42,276 nucleotides of DNA from assembly GCA_017745115.1 (NCBI GenBank), contig JAGIAA010000021.1:1-42276 (forward strand), read 5' to 3'. Origin of the DNA: Sphingobium sp. Its GTDB lineage: Bacteria; Pseudomonadota; Alphaproteobacteria; Sphingomonadales; Sphingomonadaceae. Below the pieces are notes generated by a model that worked only from the letters and a program-made list of their open reading frames with translations, ran no database searches and was not told the origin of the DNA. The position numbers and the translations under genes are program-made. Numbering within the stretch: position 1 is the stretch's first letter; every line of letters begins with the position of its first letter. This document shows positions 16,701 through 24,376 of this stretch, in pieces.

Positions 16701-17376
16701 GCGTCCTTCAAATGCCCTGATTTCGGTTGCCGCGCTCGCTCTGGCGCTCGGCGGCTGCGATAAGCAATCCGGGCAGGTGGCGCAAGGTGAGGGGAACAAT
16801 GCCGTCGTGTTTAGCGGCGGTTTCCTGAATAAGGCGGAAGTTGTCGGCCCAGGCGGCGCGACCAGCGATGAGGTGCCGTCCACCGGCACTGCGGACAGCG
16901 TGAAGTCGAGCGCCGAGAGTGGATTCAAACATGTCGTCGATCGCAGCCACAAGGGCGAAGCCATGCCGGACATCTCGTTCACGGGGCTCGGCGACAAGCC
17001 GACGACGCTGGCCAAGGAAGCGGGCGGCAAGCCGTTCATCGTCAATCTCTGGGCGACCTGGTGCGTGCCCTGCATCGCCGAGTTGCCGGAGCTCGACAGT
17101 TTCGCGGGCGCCGCTGCAGCCAAGGGCGTCAAGCTGATCGCCGTCTCGCAGGACCAGGAGGGCGCCAAGCAGGTCGATCCCTTCCTCGCCAAGCGCAAGT
17201 TCGCGAACCTGAAGCGCTATCTCGATCCGGAGACGGGCCTCGGCTTTGCGTATCAGGCCAACCTGCCGACCACTGTGCTCTATGACGCCAAGGGCAAGGA
17301 AGTCGCCCGCGTGATCGGCGCGCTCGCATGGAATGGGCCAGAAGCGCAGGCCCTGCTCAAGGAAATCGGCGGCTGA
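16699..17376 (+). CDS. TlpA/ResA-like thioredoxin-fold lipoprotein
   Basis: 225 residues: a lipoprotein signal with lipobox LGGC (Cys20), a 60-residue low-complexity linker, then a thioredoxin domain with active site W121-C-V-P-C125 and the cis-Pro segment LPTTVLYD. Family members are periplasmic disulfide reductants, often for cytochrome c maturation or copper-site assembly. No ccm gene is near, so the partner is unknown. GGAG lies 8 bases before the ATG. A divergent argH starts from the same CATG, so the promoter must lie within the 5' part of argH. A terminator follows directly. Confidence 0.92.
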   Translation: MRPSNALISVAALALALGGCDKQSGQVAQGEGNNAVVFSGGFLNKAEVVGPGGATSDEVPSTGTADSVKSSAESGFKHVVDRSHKGEAMPDISFTGLGDKPTTLAKEAGGKPFIVNLWATWCVPCIAELPELDSFAGAAAAKGVKLIAVSQDQEGAKQVDPFLAKRKFANLKRYLDPETGLGFAYQANLPTTVLYDAKGKEVARVIGALAWNGPEAQALLKEIGG

Positions 17377-17382
17377 TACGCG

Positions 17383-17411
17383 AAGGGCGGACCGCGAAAC
17401 GGCCCGCCCTT
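17383..17411. terminator. Terminator between convergent genes
   Basis: AAGGGCGG and CCGCCCTT form an 8-base stem around a 13-base loop that itself has a small CCG/CGG stem. TTTCGGCTTTCG follows on the plus strand. It lies seven bases after the tlpA-like stop and before the end of the convergent metallo-beta-lactamase-fold gene. Confidence 0.65.
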
Positions 17412-17434
17412 TCGGCTTTCGAATATGCTGAGGC

Positions 17435-18487
17435 TCATTTGACCGTCGGAATCGGCGGGCGCGGCTTGACGGCAGAGCCCGGCTTAGGCGCTGCGGTGTC
17501 GGCCGGGTCTGATCCCTTGTGCTTTTCCGTCTCCTTCAACGGCTGGCCGTTGGCGACGCCGAAGCCGATCGGCTCGCCCGCAAATTCCAGGAAGGCGACG
17601 TTCACGTTCATGTTGGCGCGGGCGAAGGGCGTGTTGCCATAGGGCAGGCCGTCCTTGATCTGCTTGTCGAGCAGCGGCGCATAATCCGGGTTCTTGGCAA
17701 GCTGGGCGACGGCCGCGCTTGGCGGATCGCCACGGTCATAGGCGGCCTTGGCGAAGGTCACCAGGTCACGGTTGAACTTGGTGATGCGCACCAGGTCCTT
17801 CCAAGTGTCGACATAGCCGTGGCCTTCGACGACATATTTGACCTTCTGCTTGGAGAGCGCGGCGACGAGCTTCTCCTCGACGGACGGCAGCTCGCGCGCC
17901 CCGCCGCTCGGCAGGAACGGCGCCATGTTCCAGGCCATGACGTCGCCCATGAACAGCACGCCCGGAGCCGGGAAGTAGACGAACGTGTCGCTGCCGGTAT
18001 GGGCCTGGCCGAATGTATAGAGTTCGACCTGGTCGGCGCCCTTGCCGATCGTCATCCGGTCCTTGAAGGTGACGTTCGGATAGGTGCCCGGCTTATAGGA
18101 CTTGTTGGCCGTGATCTCGTTCTTCGTCGCCTCGGACGAGATCACCTGCACATTGGGATATTGCTCGCGGATATAGTCCGTGCTGCCCATGTGATCGGGA
18201 TGGCTGTGCGTGTTGATGATGACCTTGACCGGCTTGTCGGTGATCTTCTTCACTTCGGCCATGATTGCCGGACCATTGCCGGGCATTTTGGTGTCGACAA
18301 GGACGACGCCGTCCTTCTGCACGACGACCAGCGTGTTCCCGCCGCCGCCGAAGATCTTGTAGACGTTGCCGGTGATATGCTCGGCCGGTTCCGGCGGTGG
18401 CAGGCCGCCTCCGCCCCCCTGGCTGAGGGCGGGCGCGGCGACGAGCACGCCAAAGGTCAATGACGTCAGCAAAATCGTCTTCTTCAT
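17435..18487 (-). CDS. Secreted metallo-beta-lactamase-fold hydrolase
   Basis: 350 residues with a signal peptide (cleavage near ALSQ). The binuclear metal site is complete: H94-x-H96-x-D98-H99 (THSHPDHMG), H163 (GQAHTGSD), D182 (MGDVMAWN) and H223 (VEGHG). The last ~25 residues are Pro/Lys-rich (KPGSAVKPRPPIPTVK). Start chosen for the GGGAGAGG site and the signal peptide. The sequence is not a classical B1-B3 carbapenemase; it fits the broad periplasmic MBL-fold group with lactonase, quinoprotein-relay or unknown activities. It diverges from the operon of a secreted protein and aconitase X; a shared pathway is possible but unproven. Confidence 0.88.
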   Translation of the reverse strand: MKKTILLTSLTFGVLVAAPALSQGGGGGLPPPEPAEHITGNVYKIFGGGGNTLVVVQKDGVVLVDTKMPGNGPAIMAEVKKITDKPVKVIINTHSHPDHMGSTDYIREQYPNVQVISSEATKNEITANKSYKPGTYPNVTFKDRMTIGKGADQVELYTFGQAHTGSDTFVYFPAPGVLFMGDVMAWNMAPFLPSGGARELPSVEEKLVAALSKQKVKYVVEGHGYVDTWKDLVRITKFNRDLVTFAKAAYDRGDPPSAAVAQLAKNPDYAPLLDKQIKDGLPYGNTPFARANMNVNVAFLEFAGEPIGFGVANGQPLKETEKHKGSDPADTAAPKPGSAVKPRPPIPTVK

Positions 18488-18663
18488 GGCGAACCTCTCC
18501 CGCAATCTTGTCTCGCGCTCGGTGTTAGTTGACTTTGCCCATTCCGGCAATTGCCTTTGCATACGATGACCTGCCTTGGTTTCACGCAGCGCGCCAAGCC
18601 CCTAAACGTCGCGCGTGGCCGAATAATCTATGCTAGCTATCGCCGGTCTGGGAGTGGAGAGCG

Positions 18664-19683
18664 ATGAGGCAACGCAAGCCGACCAAAATAATCGCAGCCG
18701 CCCTGCTGGTGGCGGCCGCCTACCCGGCCGTCGCGCAATCCGCAAAGCCGGCATCGAAAGCCTGGACGGCCCCCAAGACGCCCTGGGGCGATCCCGATCT
18801 GCGCGGCACATGGCCGCTCGACGGCGTCGGGCGCACGCCGATGCAGCGCCTGCCGGTCTATGGCACGCGCGCGACGCTCACCGACGAGGAATATGCCGCC
18901 GCGGTCAAGGAAGCCGACCAGATGGCGCGCGAACCCGAGCGCGAGAACAAGGCCAACAAGCTGGGCTCCGGCAACTGGTTCGAGCGGGGCCGGCCGCTGC
19001 GGCAGACCTCGCTGATCGTCGAGCCGGCCAATGGCCGCGTGCCGCCGATGACCGAGCTCGGCAAGAAGCGCGCGGCGGCGATGAAGAGCAGCTGGTCGTC
19101 GCAGACCTTTGATACGCTTGCCGACTTCAATTCACTCGACCGCTGCATCACGCGCGGCCTGCCCGCCTCGATGGTGCCGTTCCCCTATAATAACGGCGTC
19201 CGCATCTTCCAGGCGCCCGGCTATGTCGTGATCCAGCTGGAGCTGATCCACGAGACGCGGATCGTCCCGCTCGACGGGCGGGCGAAGCTGCCCGGCAACA
19301 TGGAGACCTGGCTGGGCAGTTCGCGCGGGCATTTCGAGGGCAACACGCTCGTCGTCGAGACGACGAACTTCAATGGTGAGGCGCCGATGGTGATCGTCGG
19401 GCCGACCAACCAGCCGGTCCCGACCAGCAAGTCGCTCAGGATCGTCGAGCGGCTGACGCCCACGGGGCCGGACACGATCCAGTATGAGATGACGGTCTCG
19501 GATCCCGAGGATCTCACCGCGCCGTTCAAAATGTCCTTCCCCTGGACGCGCAACGAGAAATACGAGCTGTTCGAATATGCCTGTCATGAGGGCAATATCC
19601 AGCTACGGGGCTTCATCACCTCGACCAGCCCGCGCTTCGCCAAGCAGCGCGAGGCGGCGTTCAAGGCGATCGCCGGCAAATAA
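18664..19683 (+). CDS. Secreted protein of unknown function
   Basis: 339 residues with a signal peptide (cleavage near AVAQ) and GGAG before the ATG. Recognisable segments: PWGDPDLRGTWPL, DRCITRGLP, the IFQAPGYVVIQLE strand, RIVPLDGR, WLGSSRGHFEGNTLVVETTN, and a C-terminal FEYACHEGN. I recognise this as the large family of hypothetical secreted proteins expanded in sphingomonads and Acidobacteria; I know of no established activity. The repeated beta-strand pattern suggests a beta-rich domain. It is 17 bases upstream of the aconitase X large subunit, so it is probably in the same transcript. Confidence 0.8.
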   Translation: MRQRKPTKIIAAALLVAAAYPAVAQSAKPASKAWTAPKTPWGDPDLRGTWPLDGVGRTPMQRLPVYGTRATLTDEEYAAAVKEADQMAREPERENKANKLGSGNWFERGRPLRQTSLIVEPANGRVPPMTELGKKRAAAMKSSWSSQTFDTLADFNSLDRCITRGLPASMVPFPYNNGVRIFQAPGYVVIQLELIHETRIVPLDGRAKLPGNMETWLGSSRGHFEGNTLVVETTNFNGEAPMVIVGPTNQPVPTSKSLRIVERLTPTGPDTIQYEMTVSDPEDLTAPFKMSFPWTRNEKYELFEYACHEGNIQLRGFITSTSPRFAKQREAAFKAIAGK

Positions 19684-19700
19684 TCGCAGGACAAAAGACG

Positions 19701-20990
19701 ATGGTTGCTCTCACCGATGCCGAACGGGCGATGCTGGACGGCGAGTCCGGCGCGGCGGTCGCCAAGGCGATGGACCTGCTCATTCGCTATGCCGATGCGC
19801 TCGGCGCCGACCGTTTCGTTGAGACCAATAATATTGCCGGCGTGCCGGGCTCCTCGCCGCAATGGGTGAAGGACTATTATGCAGCCGATGGCGGCGACTA
19901 TCGTGCCGTCTTCTCGCGCTACGATCTCGATTCGGACGAGGTCGTCGACGTGCCGCGCATGAACGCCTTCTCCTGCCATCTCCAGGGCGGCATGGATCCC
20001 GAGCTCTGGCGCGAACAGGGCATGAGCGAGGCGGCGCACGCCAATTTCGTGGCCGACGAGGCCGAGGTGGCGGCGCACGGCATCCAGGTGCTCAAGACCT
20101 GCACGCCTTATCTGGCGGGCAACATGCCGGTGATGGGCGAGCATTGCGCCTGGATGGAATCAAGCGCGGTGGTTTTCGCCAACTCGGTCGTCGGCGCACG
20201 CACGAACTGCGAAGGCCGTGAATCGACCAGCGCGGCCATGCTGGCCAAGCGCATTCCCGACTGGGGCTTTCATCGCGACGACTTCCGCTTCGGGCACCAT
20301 TCGGTGTCGGTCGAGGTGCCGGTCGATTCGATCTTCGAATGGGGCATGCTGGGCTATTTCGTGGGCGACGCCGTGCAGGACAGCATTCCCGTTATTTCCG
20401 GTGCGATCAGCGACGCCAACCTTATCCGCCACAAGCATTTCGGCGCGGCGGCGGCTTCGTCCGGGGGGGTCGAGATGTATCATATGGTCGGCATCACGCC
20501 CGAAGCGCCGAGCGTGGACGCGGCCTTCGGCGGCGCGCCGAAAGGAGAGCGGTTCGTCTACGACGCGGCCGCCCGGCGGCGCATCTACGAGACGCTGAAC
20601 AGCGTCGGGAGCAGCACCGACGTTGACTATGTCATGCTCGGCTGCCCGCATGCCTCGATCGAGCAGCTCGCCGAGATCGCGGCGCTGATCGAAGGGCGCA
20701 AGGTGCATGTGAACGCGGCGCTCTGGGTCTTCACGAGCCGCGCGGTGAAAGCGAATGCCGACGCGAGCGGCTTTACCAGGACGCTGCGCGACGCCGGCGC
20801 CTATCTCATGACCGACACCTGCTCGGCGATCAGCCAGGCCGTGCCCAAGGGCACGAAGGTCGCCGCGCTCGATAGCGCCAAGCAGGTCCATTACCTCCCC
20901 GCGATGATGGGTCTCGAAGGCTGGTACGGCACGACCGCCGAATGCATCGAGGCGGCCTGCACCGGCAAATGGCAGGGGAGGCTGGCATGA
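19701..20990 (+). CDS. Aconitase X, large (catalytic) subunit
   Basis: 429-residue hydro-lyase of the aconitase X family. Family landmarks in order: LTDAERAMLDGESG at the start, CTPYLAGNMPVMGEHCAWME, SSAVVFANSVVGARTNCEGR, the AAAASSGGVEMYHMVGITPE strand, and late cysteines C315 (LGCPHAS) and C374 (TDTCSAIS). Cys134, Cys315 and Cys374 are candidates for iron-sulfur ligation. Characterised relatives are cis-3-hydroxy-L-proline dehydratase and archaeal mevalonate 5-phosphate dehydratase. The split into two subunits matches the heteromeric bacterial and archaeal type. No hydroxyproline gene (racemase, reductase or transporter) is near, so the substrate is open. Confidence 0.92.
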   Translation: MVALTDAERAMLDGESGAAVAKAMDLLIRYADALGADRFVETNNIAGVPGSSPQWVKDYYAADGGDYRAVFSRYDLDSDEVVDVPRMNAFSCHLQGGMDPELWREQGMSEAAHANFVADEAEVAAHGIQVLKTCTPYLAGNMPVMGEHCAWMESSAVVFANSVVGARTNCEGRESTSAAMLAKRIPDWGFHRDDFRFGHHSVSVEVPVDSIFEWGMLGYFVGDAVQDSIPVISGAISDANLIRHKHFGAAAASSGGVEMYHMVGITPEAPSVDAAFGGAPKGERFVYDAAARRRIYETLNSVGSSTDVDYVMLGCPHASIEQLAEIAALIEGRKVHVNAALWVFTSRAVKANADASGFTRTLRDAGAYLMTDTCSAISQAVPKGTKVAALDSAKQVHYLPAMMGLEGWYGTTAECIEAACTGKWQGRLA

Positions 20991-21427
20991 CCGAGACGCT
21001 CATGAAGCCGCGCCTCGTGATCCATGGCCGCAAGGTCGTGGGCGGCATTGCCGAGGGCGAGGCGCTGGTCACGCACGAGACCATTTCCGGCTGGGGCGGC
21101 ATCGATTCCGCGACCGGCACGGTCATCGAGAGCCGGCATGAATTGAAGGGCGTGAGCTTCGCGGAGAAGATCCTCGTCTTCCCCGGCGCCAAGGGGTCTT
21201 CGGGCTGGTCCAATGCCTTTCATCTCGCGCGGCTGCGCGGCACGGCGCCGCGGGCGATGATCTTCACCGTCATGACGACCAAGATCGCCCTGGGCGCGGT
21301 GGTGATGCGGATCCCGACCGTGACGGAGTGCGATGCCGATCCGCTCGAGGCCATCCGCACCGGCGACTGGGTGCGTGTCGACGGCGACGCCGGCACGATC
21401 AGCATCTGGGACAAAAGGCCGGATTGA
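20987..21427 (+). CDS. Aconitase X, small (swivel) subunit
   Basis: 146 residues. This is the separate swivelling domain that closes over the active site of the large subunit. Seen: VIHGRKVVGGIAEGEALVTH, then ISGWGGIDSATGTVIE, the KILVFPGAKGSSGWSNAF loop with the conserved GSSG, and a C-terminal VRVDGDAGTI. The ATG overlaps the large-subunit stop (ATGA), implying coupled, equal production. It is the last gene of the three-gene unit; a palindromic repeat follows ten bases later. Confidence 0.92.
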   Translation: MTETLMKPRLVIHGRKVVGGIAEGEALVTHETISGWGGIDSATGTVIESRHELKGVSFAEKILVFPGAKGSSGWSNAFHLARLRGTAPRAMIFTVMTTKIALGAVVMRIPTVTECDADPLEAIRTGDWVRVDGDAGTISIWDKRPD

Positions 21428-21436
21428 GGTGATTGC

Positions 21437-21508
21437 GTTCCTGCGAAGGCAGGAACCCAGGGCGCACGGGCAGTGTCATCTCGCCCTAGGCTCCTGCCTG
21501 CGCAGGAG
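21437..21508. repeat. Double-hairpin intergenic repeat
   Basis: Two perfect hairpins, GTTCCTGC-GAAG-GCAGGAAC (21437-21456) and CTCCTGC-CTGC-GCAGGAG (21491-21508), flank a centre in which CAGGGCG and CGCCCT can also pair. The CCTGCGNAGGCAGG-type arms are typical of sphingomonad interspersed repeats. It may end the aconitase X transcript. Confidence 0.65.
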
Positions 21509-21604
21509 CACTGGTTGTTGAGAAAGGATGGGGCTGCATTGACCTGATCGCCCTGGAGATCCTACTCTCCGCCCGTGCCTATGCAGGAACTTGCCTGAAA
21601 CACG

Positions 21605-21658
21605 CAGCGTCGCCGCCTGACGGCGGACGCTGAACGCACCCGGAGCCAGCGCTCCGGG
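21605..21658. promoter_or_regulatory. Two hairpins upstream of the yjhX-like gene
   Basis: First hairpin: CAGCGT (21605-21610) with ACGCTG (21627-21632) and CCGCC with GGCGG around a TGAC loop, with a two-base bulge. Second: CCCGGAGC-CAGC-GCTCCGGG (21639-21658), a perfect 8-base stem. Neither has a T-run. They end 31 bases before the toxin start and could form a structured leader, or belong to a small RNA. Confidence 0.4.
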
Positions 21659-21689
21659 CCCGTCGTCGTTTCAGCAGCAGGTTTTATTC

Positions 21690-21947
21690 ATGAACATTTC
21701 TCGGGCGGAGCAGCGCGTGCTCCATGAACTCGCCAAGGGCGGGCTGATCAAGCATTACCGCGACGCGCGCGGTCACATCCACATGGTCGAGTGCGTGACG
21801 CGCGACGGCTTTATCCTGAGCGATTGCGATCTCGCGACCTTCGGCAAATTGCGGCGGAAGCGGCTGATCGAGTCACATGACTCCAGTCCCTATCGCATCT
21901 CGCGGCTGGGCCGGGAGTCGGTGCGGCCGCAGCTGGATAACCGGTAG
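21690..21947 (+). CDS. yjhX: YjhX-family toxin-like protein
   Basis: 85 residues, the usual length for the UPF0386/YjhX family. Nearly every part of the family pattern is visible: MNISRAEQRVLHELAKGG at the start, VECVTRDGFILSDC, the FGKLRRKRLIES basic stretch, YRISRLG, and the C-terminal VRPQLDNR. E. coli YjhX is reported as the toxin of the YjhX-YjhQ pair, with an acetyltransferase-like antitoxin. No GNAT gene is adjacent here: upstream is a repeat and aconitase X, downstream a repeat and imuA. It is either an orphan or has another role. The fold looks like a small winged helix. Confidence 0.9.
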   Translation: MNISRAEQRVLHELAKGGLIKHYRDARGHIHMVECVTRDGFILSDCDLATFGKLRRKRLIESHDSSPYRISRLGRESVRPQLDNR

Positions 21948-21968
21948 CCATTGCGCAAACACCTTCGT

Positions 21969-22051
21969 CGTCACCCCGGCCCTGAGCGGGGTCTCGCTTC
22001 CTTCTATCCCGTCGCAAAGAAGTGGGACCCCGGGTCAAGACCGGGGTGACG
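21969..22051. repeat. Inverted-repeat element (CGTCACCCCGG family)
   Basis: Perfect 11-base outer arms CGTCACCCCGG (21969-21979) and CCGGGGTGACG (22041-22051), with further inner pairing (CGGGGTCTCG against GGGACCCCGG). It lies between the yjhX-like gene and the imuA promoter, ending 38 bases before the LexA box. The sequence type is a familiar dispersed repeat of alphaproteobacteria. Confidence 0.7.
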
Positions 22052-22089
22052 TTCTAATTTCGGCTGGTTGACTCTTTTCGCTCTTATGA

Positions 22090-22104
22090 GAACATAAAGG
22101 GAAC
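22090..22104. promoter_or_regulatory. LexA (SOS) box of the imuA-imuB-dnaE2 operon
   Basis: GAAC-ATAAAGG-GAAC is a perfect copy of the alphaproteobacterial direct-repeat SOS box (GTTC-N7-GTTC read on the other strand). It touches the imuA start codon and overlaps the likely ribosome site, so LexA bound here would block both initiation of transcription close by and a short leader. It makes the downstream operon DNA-damage inducible. Confidence 0.88.
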
Positions 22105-22917
22105 ATGAATGAGTCGAGTCGTCTTCGTCCCGCGCTCAAGCGGGCCCTTGCCTTGTCGGCGCCGCTTGCGCCGGCAAAGGGCCCCTTGTGTCCGCTGGGT
22201 GCGGAGGCCGTCGACCGGGTGTTGGGCGGCGGGCTGGCCAGGGGTGCCTGTCACGAGGTGTTCGCCCGGGGCGAAGAAGGCGGCGCCAGCGCCCTGGGTT
22301 TTGGCCTGATGCTGGCGCAATGCCTGACACGGGACGGATCGCAGGCCCTGCTCTGGCTGCGCGAGGAAAAGGTGCAGCGCAAGGCGGCGCTGAGCGGTCC
22401 CGGCCTTGTCGATCTCGGCTTCGATCCGGCGCGGCTGGTGCTGGGTGTGCTTCCCGATGCGAAGGCGCTGCTGCGCGCCACCGTGGATGCGCTGCGTTGC
22501 CGGGGCGGCCTCGGGCTCGTGCTGCTCGAAATGGCCGGCAATGTGCCGCTGCTCGACCTGACGGCGAGCCGCCGCATGGCGCTTGCCGCCGAAGCGTCGG
22601 GCGTGCCGCTGTTGCTGCTGCGTACGGGCGGTGCGACGCCGCTACCCAGCGCCGCGCGCACACGCTGGGAAGTGGGACCCGCGCCGTCGTTGCGGCTGGA
22701 GGCGGATGCCCCCGGCCATCCCATGCTCGCCGTCACCCTGCTGCGTCAGCGCGGCGGGCCGGCGGACTTTCACTGGACCCTGGAGTGGAACCGTGACGCA
22801 GGCCAATTCAGGCCGGCGGCGCTTTCTGGCACTCGTCTTCCCCTTTCTGGCGGCCGATCTCTTCCGGCTGCAGACACGGACGCTGATGGGGGCGAGTGCT
22901 GGCGCCTCGCCGGCTGA
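22105..22917 (+). CDS. imuA: ImuA, SOS mutagenesis RecA-like protein
   Basis: 270 residues. ImuA is a RecA-related partner that works with ImuB and DnaE2 in error-prone lesion bypass and also contacts RecA. Seen: the domain start LGAEAVDRVLGGGLARGACH, the RecA-like core ALLWLREEKVQRKAAL, LGLVLLEMAG and LLLLRTGG. The Walker A loop is degenerate (GEEGGASAL lacks the GK[ST]), as expected. A LexA box abuts the start. The last 125 bases overlap imuB in another frame; the conserved part ends at about WTLEWNRD, so the final ~40 residues may be little constrained. Confidence 0.93.
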   Translation: MNESSRLRPALKRALALSAPLAPAKGPLCPLGAEAVDRVLGGGLARGACHEVFARGEEGGASALGFGLMLAQCLTRDGSQALLWLREEKVQRKAALSGPGLVDLGFDPARLVLGVLPDAKALLRATVDALRCRGGLGLVLLEMAGNVPLLDLTASRRMALAAEASGVPLLLLRTGGATPLPSAARTRWEVGPAPSLRLEADAPGHPMLAVTLLRQRGGPADFHWTLEWNRDAGQFRPAALSGTRLPLSGGRSLPAADTDADGGECWRLAG

Positions 22918-24376
22918 CGACACGCAATCGCCGCACGTCTTCACCGTGAAGCAGCGCGGCGCCTTCCGGCTGCACGCGCTGGACGAGCGCGCGCTGGCGC
23001 TGGGCCTTGAGCCGGGCATGCCGCTTGCGGATGCGCGGGCACGCATCCCGGGCCTTGTCGACCTGCCGCATGATCCGGAGGGCGAGACGGCGCTGATGGC
23101 GCGTCTCGCCGACATGGCGCAGCGCTTCACGCCGATGGTCGAGATCGACCCGCCCGAGGGGCTGGTGCTCGATATCGAAGGTTGTGCGCATCTGTTTGGT
23201 GGCGAGGAACAGCTGGCAGAGGACGCCGCGCATTTCATGATCCGGCAGGGCATGCGGGTTTTCCATGCACGTGCCGACAGCCCCGAGGCGGCCCTGGCCT
23301 TGGCCCGGCTCGGCAAGGGACGCGAGCGGGACGAAGTACGAGCCATCCGCCATCTGCCGCTGCTCGCCCTGCGCCTGCCGTCCGATACGCTGCTGGCGCT
23401 GCGCCGGGCGGGCTTCGCATGCATCGGCGATCTCGCCGACTTGCCGCCTTCGCCGCTTGCCGCGCGGTTCGGCAGGGCACTCGTCGACGCGCTCGACCGG
23501 CTGCTTGGCCGGCAGGACAGCCGCATCGTACCGCGCCGCGCCTTGCCGCCGATTTTCGCCGTGCGCCGTTTCCCCGAGCCGGTGGCGCGGATCGAGACGG
23601 TGATGCTCGTGCTGGGCGACTTGCTGGAGGCGGTCTGCGAGACCTTGCGCGAGCGGCATGAAGGCGGCCGGCGCTTCGCGCTGCGCCTGTTCCGGAGCGA
23701 TGGCGCGATGCGCGACCTGGCGGTGGAGACCGGCGCGCCGGTCCGTGAGGCCGCCGTCGTGCTGCGCCTCGTCAACGAGCGCATCGAGGCGCTGTCCGAT
23801 CCGCTCGATCCCGGTTTCGGCTTCGACATGGTGCGCCTGGCCGTGCCGTGGAGCGAAGCCCTTGTCGCCGAACAAGCCGGGCTCATGTCCGGTCCCGACG
23901 ACGCGCATGAACTGGCGGCGCTGCTGGATCGCCTGGGCACGCGGCTGGGCGCGCAGCGTTTCCGCCGCCTGGCGCCCCAGGGCAGCCATGTCCCCGAGCG
24001 GGAAACCCGGCTCATGGCATCGGAAGAGGCCGCTGTGGCGTGGGCGGCGTCCTTGCCCGGAGAGCCGCCGCTGCGGCCGCTCACCCTGTTCGATCCGCCC
24101 GAGCGCATCGAGGTGCTCGCGCAAGTGCCGGACGGACCGCCGCGCCAGTTCAGGTGGCGCGGGAGCGCGCATCGCATCGTCGCGCAGGAAGGGCCCGAGC
24201 GGATCGCCCCCGAATGGTGGCGGCGTCCCGGCGGGCATGAGGCCAATCCGGGCCTCAGCCGCGATTATTATCGCGTCGAGGATGAAGGCGGGCGGCGCTT
24301 CTGGCTGTTCCGCCACGGTCTCTACGAGCGCGAGACCAATGCACCGCATTGGTATGTCCATGGGCTGTTCGCATGA
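22793..24376 (+). CDS. imuB: ImuB, inactive Y-family polymerase-like mutasome hub
   Basis: About 527 residues from a GTG start. ImuB links the beta clamp, ImuA and DnaE2 and has lost Y-family catalysis. The GTG at 22793 keeps the conserved N-terminus RRFLALVFPFLAADLFRLQT; a later ATG (MGASAG) would remove it. FPFLAADL stands where active enzymes have the catalytic D-x-D region, confirming loss of acidic residues. Further: LVLDIEGCAHLFGGEEQL (palm), GFACIGDLADLPPSPLAARF (helix-hairpin), and a C-terminal RDYYRVEDEGGRRFWLFRHG typical of ImuB. Its stop overlaps the dnaE2 start (ATGA). Confidence 0.92.
   Translation: MTQANSGRRRFLALVFPFLAADLFRLQTRTLMGASAGASPADDTQSPHVFTVKQRGAFRLHALDERALALGLEPGMPLADARARIPGLVDLPHDPEGETALMARLADMAQRFTPMVEIDPPEGLVLDIEGCAHLFGGEEQLAEDAAHFMIRQGMRVFHARADSPEAALALARLGKGRERDEVRAIRHLPLLALRLPSDTLLALRRAGFACIGDLADLPPSPLAARFGRALVDALDRLLGRQDSRIVPRRALPPIFAVRRFPEPVARIETVMLVLGDLLEAVCETLRERHEGGRRFALRLFRSDGAMRDLAVETGAPVREAAVVLRLVNERIEALSDPLDPGFGFDMVRLAVPWSEALVAEQAGLMSGPDDAHELAALLDRLGTRLGAQRFRRLAPQGSHVPERETRLMASEEAAVAWAASLPGEPPLRPLTLFDPPERIEVLAQVPDGPPRQFRWRGSAHRIVAQEGPERIAPEWWRRPGGHEANPGLSRDYYRVEDEGGRRFWLFRHGLYERETNAPHWYVHGLFA

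Noticed and set aside
17435..18487. Metallo-beta-lactamase conferring carbapenem resistance.
   Set aside because: The metal site is shared by the whole MBL superfamily; sequence context does not match B1, B2 or B3 enzymes.
21437..22051. CRISPR array or integron-type attachment sites.
   Set aside because: The repeats are single inverted pairs of different families, not regularly spaced direct repeats, and no cas or integrase gene is present.
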